Positions 22,763 through 33,189 of a DNA stretch of 64,000 bases are shown here, in pieces. Origin of the DNA: Diphasiastrum complanatum (Eukaryota > Streptophyta > Lycopodiopsida > Lycopodiales > Lycopodiaceae); assembly GCA_029204225.1 (NCBI GenBank), contig CM055102.1:10489456-10553455 (forward strand). Direction: 5' to 3'. Numbering within the stretch: position 1 is the first letter of the stretch; every line of letters starts with the position of its first letter. Under the pieces are notes generated by a model. The model was not told the DNA's origin. It saw only the letters and a list, made by a program, of their open reading frames with translations, and did no database searches. The position numbers were made by a program, and so were the translations under genes.

Positions 22763-22777
22763 GCTCCCTCTCAAAGT
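22763..22777 (-). other. Polypurine tract of minus-strand Copia element
   Basis: On the minus strand CTTTGAGAGGGAGC lies directly before the LTR's TG. This is the expected position and composition for the primer of second-strand synthesis. Confidence 0.8.
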
Positions 22778-22807
22778 GGGCAATTGGATTAACCCCTATC
22801 TTCTTCG

Positions 22808-23530
22808 CTACTTCTTGAACAAAGCTTTACTGAGTGGCTTTGTAAAGATATCAGTTGTCATTTCCTTTGTGGATATGAAGAGTGTCTTCAATATCTTCTT
22901 CTCGACTAAGTCCCGAATAACATGATACTTGGTAGCTATATGCTTCGTTTTCGAATGAAATATAGGATCTTTCGTAAGATAGATTGCTGAAGTGTTATAT
23001 ATTAACAAGACATAAGGTTCAGAAATGGATTTATCAAATCCTTCCAACATTTGCTTAATCCATATCAGCTCATTTGCCATCTTGGCTGCTGTTACATATT
23101 CCGCTTCACAAGAAGATTGAGCTACTGCTGTGTTTTATCCACAGCATGGCCACGCCAGATACTACAGTACAACCTCCTAAAATACTTTTGCTATCATCCT
23201 TCATGGATGTCCAGCTTGCGTCACTGTAAGATTCGATTTGAAATCCAGCTTCCTTCGAATAACACAGTCCATAGTCTTTTGTGACCTGGAGATATTGTAG
23301 CACTCTCTTTGCCAACTTCCAATGTAACGATCTTGGGTTCTGATTAAATTGGCTCAGCCTGTATACTGCAAATGCTATATCAGGTCTGGTGTTGTCTGCA
23401 AGATATAATAATAATCCAATCAATCTACGGTAGGGTGTATTGGCCATTCGCTTCTCTTCCTCGAGAGTCTGTGGACAAGCTGCCTTGCTCAGTATTGTTC
23501 CAGGTATCATGGGAGTATGCACACCTTTGC
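22808..23530 (-). pseudogene. Copia reverse transcriptase end and RNase H
   Basis: The block reads PYRRLIGLLLYLADNTRPDIAF (end of RT, the region after the palm), then SDASWTSMKDDSKS (RNase H catalytic Asp), then TKHIATKYHVIRD near the C-terminus. A frame break falls near 23100. The RT palm with YVDD is missing because the sequence jumps directly to LTR at 23554. With the LTR at 21883-22762 it forms the 3' end of one Copia copy. Confidence 0.88.
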
Positions 23531-23553
23531 ATTCGAGTTGAAGTCTTCTTATA

Positions 23554-24061
23554 TTTTAGAATCAGTATACATCTCTTGCTGTCTTATCTCGTTGTTGTAT
23601 CTCTGATTGAGTGAGTCTGAGAGTCTCTTGAGTTTGTTACAACTAGTAGTGCACATGTATTTATATTGCTACAGAACATGTCTTTTGGCATTTTATTTAT
23701 AAGTCTTCTAGCCTATTAATTCTGTAACAGTAGATCTAACCGTTTACGATTGATATTCAAATAAATGCTCTGTTTTCAAGGATGAATAATTTCTGTTCGT
23801 GAATTGTTTGCGATAGTCCATCTCTTCGTCTAAGCTTTGTGTTTTGCAAATTGTTCACGACACTCTGTCTCTTCACGACATTTTCATGTTTCACGAATCG
23901 TTCGCGACAGTAGATAGATTTGAGCTTGAAGAAGAATCAGAAAATTTCGTGAATTGTTTGCGACATCTGAGGTTTCAAGAAGAAACAAATTATTTTACGA
24001 CAAAATATTGTTCGCAAATCTTTCGAGCTTCAACAGAAAACTGTTTCACGAATCTTTTGAG
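23554..24061 (-). repeat. Partial Copia LTR, second copy
   Basis: Matches about 22105-22625 of the 880 bp LTR with scattered differences (GTTGCTCGCG-type motifs decayed). It is cut on the left where it meets the RNase H block, and on the right at 24061 where a Gypsy LTR begins. Confidence 0.85.
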
Positions 24062-24818
24062 TGTTGGAGGGTTTGCGGATCCCAATGCAACCCTAACCCT
24101 AGTTAATAAGTGAGAGGGATTTGGCACCGCGCGTGTGTAAGTCCAACCCGATGATCACATACTTATTTGATTGATTAATTAGAAAGTCAATAAAAGGACT
24201 TTAGGCCTTTTTGCGGGACTTTTAATGTCGCAGGGCCTAAATGTCAAGTTAGTAAATAAAGTTGGGTTTCCCTCCAATTTTGATAGTTCCCACACTTTTT
24301 TAAATTTGAATAAAAAGAGAGACAAGACTGGACCAATAGGATTCGGAGGCCAGGGTCCTCCTCTCTACTATAAAAAGGGACCAACTCGAGTTGCTCCTCA
24401 TGTTCATTTTCTCATTTCAATAAAGCAGATTGGTTCTCTTTAGAAATGGATTGATGAATGTCCTTGCTCTTCCTCTCTTCTCATCCATTTCTCATGCTTT
24501 TTTTGGATTTTACTAATTGTTGGATCTGATCATTATTGGGATTGCTATTTCTTATGCTTTTTGTGAGAGAGAAAGGGAGAGAGAGAAGAGTAAGTTTCTA
24601 TCATTGTTGTGGATTTAGGTTTAATGGAAGTAGGGTTAATGGATGTAGTGTTAACGCTTAGTGTTAATGGATGTTAGTGTTAGATCCTCCATTCATGTTG
24701 AAATCTGAACTATCGCTCTCGTGGGAACGAACCTCCGCGTGACAACTAACTCTGTCTCTTTGATGCTAGATTGACTAGATCTTGGATTCAGGTTAGGCAA
24801 GGAAAGAAACCCACTACA
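24062..24818 (+). repeat. 5' LTR of Gypsy element, 757 bp
   Basis: Begins TGTTGGAGGG and ends CCCACTACA, with a primer-binding site just after. It interrupts the partial Copia LTR on its left. No 3' partner is in the window. CTCTACTATAAAAAGGGA near 24360-24377 is a plausible TATA box. Confidence 0.82.
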
Positions 24819-24821
24819 ATT

Positions 24822-24840
24822 TTGGCATCGTTGCTGGGGA
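24822..24840 (+). other. Primer-binding site, tRNA-Asp-like
   Basis: TTGGCATCGTTGCTGGGGA resembles TGGCGCCGTTGCCGGGGA, the complement of plant tRNA-Asp used by many Gypsy elements. It differs at positions consistent with C-to-T decay. Confidence 0.75.
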
Positions 24841-26017
24841 GCTACGCCAATTTTTCAGTTTGCAGCATGTTTGGCTGATGGTTAGCTTGCATTAGGCATC
24901 TTGTCGTGGCATGAATAGTGTTAAAAGTGCATTGTAGGGATAGTTTGGGATTGATTTTGCTAGATTTTGAGTGGATTTGCTTGTTTGAAATCTAATCTGA
25001 TTATTAAACAGGGAAAACTATTAATATCACTAATCTTAAGATCCATTTGGATCTGAGATATCAGAGAAAATAACAAAAATCGGTCAAATCTGCCAAATTT
25101 GGTTAAAAAGAGACAAAAAGCATCATTAGAGCCCAGAACTTTTTATCCTCTTTCAAGAAACCTTCACCGAGTTGCAGACACCTTCGGTTTTGTTTACAAA
25201 ACCTTCAGTTTGAAGGGCGAAGATTAATTCCCAGCAGATTTCTAGTCACCAAACATTATCAAAATCCTAAAAAATACAAAAAAAGAACCTTCGCCCAATT
25301 CATTGTGCTTAGATGTGATTCAGATCTATCTACTGCCAGGTTGGCGAAGAATAATACCAAAAATAGAAAGGTTTTCAGAGGATCAGTTGTCATATTGTCA
25401 TATTTTTGCCAAAAAAAAGTCACTTTTTTGCAAAATTACCAATATTACTCTTGATCCTTCGCTAGAACCTTCGCCGAGTTTCCAAAACATTCTATTTATA
25501 TAAAAATACTATTTTTGAGTTTAGCGAAGATTTATCTTGATCAGATCACAAAAAATCTTGATTTTTACCCTTGCCAGATCACAAAAACTGTATTTTCTTG
25601 TGTCGAAACCTTCGTCCGGTTGTCCATGGTTATATCTGTGTCAGATCTTCTATCTGAGAAATTGGCGAAGGTTATTTTCCAAGAAATTGCCAGAAAAGTG
25701 TTCAGAGAGTTTTTATCCCAAAATAGTACTGTTGAACCTTCACCGAGCCAACCTTCACCCAGATAACCTTCGCCAGTCCTATGTTTAGTTTTTGATTTTT
25801 CAGATCAAGTCTCTGTCAAAATTTGGATCAGATCTGATATATTCTGAATTGGACTCTGAGAGATTTATCATTTTTGAGAAGTATTGATTGATCGAATTTT
25901 GGGTAGTTTTTCATCATATAGAATCAGATTCTTGAAAAGTGGAATAGAGCTAGCAGATTTAATCTGAGATAGTTTTTGGAAAAATCTATATCCAATCACA
26001 TTATCAATTTGATCTAA
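24841..26017 (+). other. Gypsy leader with recurring CCTTCGCC motif
   Basis: A non-coding leader of about 1.2 kb between primer site and gag. ACCTTCGCC-type motifs and their complement (GGCGAAGG) recur about a dozen times between 25140 and 25790. No open frame of note. Confidence 0.6.
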
Positions 26018-27096
26018 ATGGCTGCCCCTGGAGCGGATCCTAGAGGTGGTCCATAGGAGGTCAATCCAATTATTGTTAGAAGAGCACCCCGATTGGATCT
26101 ACCCAAATATAACGGATTAACAGATCCAGTTCGATTTCTTCAGATCTATGCTGAATCCTATGAGGTCTATGGTGAGATTTATCCTCAAAATAAACTTAAG
26201 CTGTTTCCTATGGCCTTAACAGGCGCAACACAAGATTGGTAGTATAACCAAGATGAAACTGAACGTACAGATTGGGAGGTTTTTAAACGAGCCCTTATCA
26301 CACGGTTCAAACCGCGGAAGTTTATGGAAGACCCTTTCCTACTTTTAAGTAAAATTAAAATGGGAAAGCGAGAAATGGTTCGAGATTACATCGAAAGGGT
26401 GAAACGTCTTAGATCTGAATGTGAGCCTGAGCTGATTAATGAAAATGCCATGATTATGTGGTTTTTGTCAGGTCTACCTAAATGGATCAGACGTGAACTG
26501 AAACGCCATAATGAGTACGCACTTTTGCAAAATGCGATGGACGATGCAATTCGGGAGGAGGATGAAGATTCAGATGATGAGCCGAATGTTAGTATATTGC
26601 CTTATACAGCAGGGCAGACTACTACGACATCCACCACTATTGCATCAATGAATGTCAATGCTACTGTAGAAATGATGCTCAATGAGTTCGAGAAACTTGG
26701 GAAGACCCAGCAGAAACAGATGGAAAAGTTGCAGTTGCAATTTGATGAGAAGATCAAAGCATTGGAAAATTTCCACGGAGAAGCGAACAAAGAATCTGGA
26801 AGTTTGCAAAGACTTTTCCTACCAGGGAAAATGTCTAGTGTTCTATTTGTACAGGAAATCACACAGTGAACGAGTGTCCTCAATTGAAAAAACGAAAGGA
26901 AATCAGTGTTTGCCATCTGTGTAATTCACTTGACCATGAGACTGCCTTTTGCAACCTCAACCCTTGGATGATTCAACAACGGTATGCCCAGATGGGATAT
27001 CAAAATCCACAATATGAAGAAAATCCTTGTATCTTGTGTTGTGAAGGCTGTGCTTTGTCGGCATTGTCGGATACTTCAGTCTCTTCAATCTCGTAA
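26018..27096 (+). pseudogene. Gypsy gag with two TAG stops and a frameshift
   Basis: Gag forms the virus-like particle and binds the element's RNA. ATG 26018 begins MAAPGADPRGGP followed by an in-frame TAG (26054-26056). The frame continues through LPKYNGLTDPVRFLQIY, GATQDW and a second TAG near 26240, then the capsid segment (WEVFKRALITRF, YIERVKRLRSE, FLSGLPKWIRREL). A coiled-coil-like stretch (LNEFEKLGKTQQKQMEKLQL) follows. After a frame shift near 26860 come two zinc knuckles, CSICTGNHTVNEC (one residue short) and CHLCNSLDHETAFC. The element is cut at 27149 by the next Gypsy LTR; no pol is attached. Confidence 0.85.
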
Positions 27097-27149
27097 CAAT
27101 CCAAATAATTTGTTTCAATGTCTTTTTCTTCTGAAAAGATATGAAATGC

Positions 27150-29650
27150 TGTTAGCCGATATTTCCGCACGGAAAATCGGGCTAATATTGAAGTTTAAGT
27201 TTGCAATAATTGAAAAAACCGGCATGTAAAACCCGGTTATTAGAGAAAAATCGGCACAAATTTGCCTTAGAACTAGGTCCCAGCCCGCCCTAAAGTGGCT
27301 AGACACAGTTTAAAAGTAAGAAACTGACTTTCGAAAAAACCGTCAAAAATATTTTGTGGTCAAGTTTTGTAAGATTGTCTTTATTAAAGTCTATAACTCC
27401 ATGGAAATACTAGTTTCTGAGTGGTATAGCACAAACATATCTCTATGGCCAAAGCCAATCACATTTTATTAGGCAAATTCCATAAATATTTATGTTCGCC
27501 ATAAGCACACAGCTGACTGTCAGTTATTCATTATTCACAAGGAGGTCTGGGTGCACTCCTACAGACAAGGGCAAAGATTTTTGAGCCACTGAGCAGAGTA
27601 CATTGGATCAAAGCAGCGATGGATCAAACTGGCAAGCGATCTACCAGTCAGACAGCTAACTCCAAACCTCACATATAGCCAAAAACAGGGTGATTACAGC
27701 TTCTTGAGGGCTGTTTGCAGAGGTGTGCAGCTAGAATCAGTGGTTTGCGGCCTGCCCATCGTTTTTCCATGGGCTCAGAGCTCTGCCTACGACCTGCCTA
27801 CTCATTTGCCACATGTCTATGGGTTGTTTCCACATTTTTAAGTCTATATCAGACTTTCTAACGAGCTAGAGCTCTGTCTGCGGCCAAAAATAGCCTGAGT
27901 GCGACCTTCTAGCTCTATCTATGGCCTGTTCCAAGCCTATTTGTAGTCCCCATAGCTGTCCACGCCTTTCTGAGGACTGTTTGCACAGTTTGTGGGACCC
28001 TGCGGCCTGCCACAAAAGTTCCATCACATTCATAGTCAAAAATCAGCATTTTGCGGCCTCTAATCGCTGCCCACAGTCGCATACCAGCTGTTTGCGGACT
28101 AGAAAGCCTGTTTGCGGCCTGTCTACATCAATTTTTGCGGTATCAGATCATTTCAATCTATTTCAGACCTGTAACTGTTTTATGGTCTGTGTCCTCTGTT
28201 TATAGCCAAAAACTAGACCTACATGCGGCCTACAGGCCCTTTTGCAGCTGCCTACCTCAGGTTTTTGTGTGGCCCTCTCTGTGGTTTCAAATCTTTGTTG
28301 TCTATCTACAGCAACCCCCACAGGTCTACGACATGACGATTATTACTGACCTCATATGGCAACCTATTGTGGAAAAGCAAGTGACAAGCAACAAAGGAAA
28401 AGCGATTGGGACTTTGAGGCATTCATGACTAGAGTATCCTCGGCATCCGGCTACCTACACGGACATTGAGGTATGATGGTATGGACTCATAATCATTTAC
28501 TTGAAATGGAAATTTTGTTTGTTTGAGTTCAGTACTCAAATTATCTAACTAGTGAACATGCTGTCATAGACTATGGGTCCATTGTGCATTGTAGTGAATC
28601 GTACTAAAAATTTTAGAACCAAAGCTGTAGTATGTCAGTGTGAAGTGTTTCAGGAATCATGCACTCCAAAGATTCCATACTTGCTATTGTTTTGACATGA
28701 TGAAATTGTTTGTGATTTTGGCCGGATAGGGTAAGTAGCTATTGAGGTTTTCCATTTACTCCATGCGTCATCTAGGGTATCAGTATTTACGCCGTAATTG
28801 CTATTTTTAAATGATTTGAACTAGACTGACAATGGAATTGTTTTCCGTTAGGAAAGAGGGAACAACTGGTTCATGAGTTGAATTGTACTTACCATGGAAT
28901 CGCTTCTTCATTTTAAAGTTAAAACAATGTTCTACTAGTAGATCATACATCGCTAGTAGTGGAGCTTGGTTTTCCTTCATAGTAACTACATGTGGTTGTT
29001 GGCCGGTCTATAAACTAGTTGACATATGACATGATTGATAAATTGTGGAAATCGTCACGTTGGAATCGTTTTTTTTCCATTATGAAGTGTATTAATTGGA
29101 CCCGACCTCTGTGAAACACCAGAGCGGGCCGTCCACCATCTGCGGTTGAAATACACCGCCTTGGTTAGGCATCACACTAGTCACACCCGCCGTCAGTACT
29201 GTCTCGCGAAATACCTAGACCTGACGGTTGGCGAAAATACCACCGCTTAGCAAACAAAGCGGTGCGTATAACTTGCACCCCACGAGCACATCATAGACAG
29301 TAAATCGGTTTCCAACCCATGTAAGATCTTTACTAACTGTAAGCCGAATTTAATGGGGAAAGAGACATTAGCGAATTAGCGATCAGAAGTTTTTACGGAA
29401 CCATAATTCTAGAAAGCTAGTGAATCATTGCACCAAAAGTATTAGCATCCCCTCCTTGCAATTGTATCTCTGAGAGCCTAGAAAATTCTCATCGGTTGGG
29501 GAGCACGGGGCAATAGAGAGGGCCATCAGGGTTGGAAGTGGCAAATCCTCTGTTGCTCACGTAGGGCCGAACCGCCATTAGAGGTGGGACCCCTTGAGCC
29601 CTTTAGGACATTTTGGCTAGACCAACCCCCCGTAAAAAATGGCCCTAACA
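27150..29650 (+). repeat. 5' LTR of large Gypsy element, 2501 bp
   Basis: Bounded by TG and CA. From 27376 to the end it matches 45017-47302 closely, and 27150-27374 matches 37539-37763. The frame at 28051-28428 recurs in the other LTR but shows no family pattern and is most likely chance. Confidence 0.85.
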
Positions 29651-30588
29651 TTGGTGCGTCTGCTGGGAGTCGAAATATTTTCAGAAGATGTTGTTTGAAA
29701 GAGTAGTTATCCATATCTTTGGTCTACAAAGAACTAGTTGTCATACTACCAATAGTCTACAAGTTTCGTAGGTCCTAGATTGCGTGTGTTGAAAACAATT
29801 CCACTATCTAAACCACCAGCCGCAAGCTAGCATGACCGTACGAGCAGCTATTACCACACGTTAATCACAAGACGAAGTGGTTAGCATCACACAGTGATGT
29901 GTGCTGATCCCACACCTAGAACGTACGTTATGAGTTCACAATCCAACCCTAGCTGCATGTGATCCGAGCCAAGGCCATTCTACTTCCAACAGTTTGGAAT
30001 ACAGTTTGGACTGGAGACTGCATACAATTTTCACCAGTAGGGAGTTTAGGCTGTGATGCCAAGTACTACTAAAAATCTGTCATAGAGTGATGAGACAGGT
30101 CAAAGAATGGGGTTCTATATGAAGCCTAGGGTGAAAGTGAAGACTAGAGCCCTGAGTCGAAAGTTATTACCCTATGACCCACCAACCCTAGCATCCTGTA
30201 GAGATGGCACCTGGTACAAAGAACCATGAAAAACTGTACATGGGTATGGTTGGATTAGGATTCAGCAGAAAAACGACCAAGTAGAGTTAGCTAGGTCGTA
30301 TGCAGTATTAGTGGACGAAGGATAAATGACCTATGGGATAACATGGAAAAATCACAAAACGCATGTGCAACGACGGTTGATTGCTATCTGTAAGTGAGAA
30401 ATCTATTATGCAGCAATCATTAGTGTCACCCTAGACAAGACATCATAGGTATACCAAGGAAACCTAGGTCTAAGGGAGCACCGCACAGAGAGACTTCAAA
30501 TCCCCAGAGAGAGCGTTTAGGGCTTAGAAGAAGCAATCGTGGGTTTCTTATCCTACCAGCCTTAGATGATGAGTCTCACCCACCTATA
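29651..30588 (+). other. Primer site and leader of large Gypsy element
   Basis: TTGGTGCGTCTGCTGGGAGTC directly follows the LTR's terminal CA, the primer-binding position; the matching tRNA was not identified. A very similar sequence (TTGGTGCGTCTGCCGGGAG, minus strand) occurs near 2007-2025 inside the CACTA insertion. The remaining 0.9 kb is non-coding leader. Confidence 0.65.
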
Positions 30589-31154
30589 ATGGACTTGGAT
30601 GATACGTTGGAACCTATAGAAGAAGTACCAGAACTTGAGTCAACCGATGCTACAGAACCACCGTTAGTGAACGTAACACCTACTGCTATAGAACCTGTTG
30701 CCAACAGAATGGCACGACGTTTGACTGAACCAATCGTAGTACCCCCGGAGACAGGAGGACTACCGAAGCTCAGTGGATCCACTCATGAGTTTCATGGAGC
30801 AACGTATGAAAGTGCCGAAGAGCATATTGATGCTTTTTGGACCGCCTGCTCTACCAGTGCCATCACACACGCCAAGTGGAACCCACTGTGTTACTACCAC
30901 CCCTATTACTACTGACCTTCTTTCTGCGAGGGCTCAAGAATGACATACAAATGATTGTACGTCAGAGTAACCCCCAGACCTTGGCTGAGGCAGTAGAGAA
31001 GGCAATCGTGGTAGAAGACACACAGATTGCGGTTGCCCACGCATCCCACCTATCGCAAGCAGTGAACAACTTGAACCTAAGCCCAGAAACGTGGAGAGGA
31101 GGTCCAATCACATCTATAGGAGCACACCCGATAGTGGAACCCCGTCCCATATAG
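30589..31154 (+). pseudogene. Gypsy gag remnant, internally deleted
   Basis: The frame starts MDLDDTLEPIEEVPELE and reaches LPKLSGSTHEFHGATYESAEEH, which looks like the beginning of a Gypsy capsid. It shifts frame near 30890, and resumes as FFLRGLKNDIQMIVRQSNPQ, the end of a capsid segment. Most of the capsid is missing, so the gag is about a third of the usual length. The end at 31154 is a TAG. No zinc knuckle was found. Confidence 0.7.
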
Positions 31155-31181
31155 ACTATTAAACCTCGACAAGGCAGGAAC

Positions 31182-32015
31182 GTGCAAACACAAGATGCAC
31201 GAAGGCTCCAGGCACAAATGCCCGATAGAGGCTATGAGAGCACAGGCTCTAATGCAGAACTAGGCGATATGCGAGCCATGCTAAAGGGATACATGGACGT
31301 GATGAGTGAGAATATGCAGACCTTAGCAGCAGATGTAAATTTTCTCAAACGGCACCAAAATTTGTTGGGTCAGAGGCACCCCATAGAAGGACCTACAATA
31401 GGGAAAGTAGATGCGGATTTGTTAGATCGCTACTGCCCTAAAGTAGACATACTCATAGATAGCCTAGTCATTTCAGGGGCCATAGTTAATGCAAGGTCGA
31501 CAGTTAACATCATAAGTCTAGAACTTTCAGACCGCCTTGGTTTTACTCTAGAACCCACTACCTTGACAGTCCTAAAGCTAGCCAACAACTTTGTGATCAA
31601 ACCAGAGGGCGAGCTTAAGAATGTACCCATTACCGTGGTTAACAAGACCATTCAAGTGACCTTTTATGTCATGAGGATGTACGTCGGGAACCGGAAGTAC
31701 TCTATACTGCTAGGACAGCCATGGCTCAGGCTTAGCAACTGCATAGTTGACATCCATGCAGGAGTATTGATTTTTGGAAGGGGTAGAGAGCGTACCATAG
31801 TCGACGGTTATCCCGAGGTGCCTCAGTCAGAAAGAGCACCCATACCTTCGTCTGAGTGGGAGGAGGTCACAATTACTGAGGATGATGGTGAGTTCACTAC
31901 GAGTGACGATGAACTTGACCTGAGATCAGTACTGGACATAGAGTGGAACACTACAGAAGAGCGGCCTCCCAAAGTTCGAGACGCCGATATTTGCTTCCCA
32001 AGAACATCAAAATAG
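31182..32015 (+). pseudogene. Gypsy aspartic protease region, catalytic Asp replaced
   Basis: The retropepsin of Gypsy elements cleaves the Gag-Pol precursor. The fold signature is visible: ISGAIVNARSTVNIISLEL in the place of the usual VDSGSxVNIM, then LGFTLEPTTLTVLKLA, and ILLGQPWLRLSNCIVDIHAG near the C-terminal side of the domain. The active-site D(S/T)G is NAR here, so the enzyme should be dead. The frame also encodes a helical segment before the protease (MLKGYMDVMSENMQTL) and an acidic linker after it. Confidence 0.75.
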
Positions 32016-32017
32016 GT

Positions 32018-33189
32018 GCTTCCCTAGGCATTGGAGAAAAAGAAGAATAAGAACGGATGTGTAGAAAGTACCAACATATTTTTGCCTAGGACTACTCAGA
32101 TTTGAAGGGGATTCCACCCGATCTAGTGACTCATACAATACCACTGAAGGAGGGAACCAAACCTATACGACAAAAACAACGTCGGCTACCCTACCACCTA
32201 AAGGAAGGAGTATACACTGAACTCGAGAGACTTCAAAATGTTGGTATGATATTTCCAGTAGAGAACACTGAGTGGTGCTCCCCAATAGTACCTCGCACCA
32301 AGAAGAACTCTACACGCATTCGCATATGTGTGGATTATAAGAGGTTGAACAAACAGACTAAGAAGGACTACTACCCATTGCCGTTCATAAACCAAGTCCT
32401 AGAAGAAATGGTGGGAAGAGACCAGTGTTCTTTCATGGACTATTTCGCAATCAGATAGCCATAGCAGAAGAGGATAAATTGAAGACCACCTTTACAACCA
32501 CGTTTGGGATTTTCACTTACTACATCATGCCCTTTGGATTGACTAATGCCCTTGGAACCTATCAGAGGTTTATGAACAAGCACTTCGAGGATATCTTAGA
32601 TGAAAACCTCAAAATTTTTATAGATGACCTCTGTGGGGCAACCACTGTCACAGAACATCTCGCCATGCTAGAGAAGTGTTTTCAGAAGTGCGCAACAACC
32701 TATATAGCTTTGAATACTAACAAGTGCCTATTCGAAGTTCCTTACGAAGTACTGTTAGGACATGTCATTAGCAAGTACGGCATGGCAACTGATCCAGAAA
32801 AAATAGCTATGCTCCTAGCCATGATGGCACCAACTACGGTATCCCAACTTCAAACCTTCTTAGGCTCGAGCGGTCATTACAAAAGATATGCGATGGCCTA
32901 TGCCACGCGTACTTACCAGATGACTGGCTTATTGAAAACCAACGTGGAGTGGACCTGGGACGAGGCATGTGAGAAGACTTTTTAGGAATTAAAAGTAGCT
33001 TTGGCTAACGCTCCAATATTGAAACCACCTATGTACGATAGGGAGTTCTTCGTTTTCACGAGTACCACGGACACGTGCATAAACTGTTGCTTGGCCCAGA
33101 TTTGGGACAAAAAATATCACCCTATTATTTTTATAGGGAGAAAACTGAACAAAGTCGAACTAAATTATAGTAAATTTGTTTGGGGATAG
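32018..33189 (+). pseudogene. Gypsy reverse transcriptase and RNase H, several breaks
   Basis: RT copies the element's RNA into DNA. Recognisable parts are KGIPPDLVTHTIPLKEGTKP, RICVDYKRLNKQTKKDYYPL, MPFGLTNALGTYQRFMN, the catalytic IFIDDL (equivalent of YxDD) near 32620, and LQTFLGSSGHYKR. The following RNase H reads FVFTSTTDTCINCCLAQ, where the first catalytic Asp of the usual TDASD is missing. Breaks: TAG for Trp near 32091 (HIFA-stop-DYSD), a frameshift near 32430, TAG near 32983, and a frameshift near 33183. The frame then passes into integrase. Confidence 0.88.

Noticed and set aside
28051-28428. 125-residue ORF in the Gypsy LTR, recurring at 45695-46120
   Set aside because: The two copies are similar because the LTRs are; there is no family pattern and an LTR location makes protein coding unlikely.
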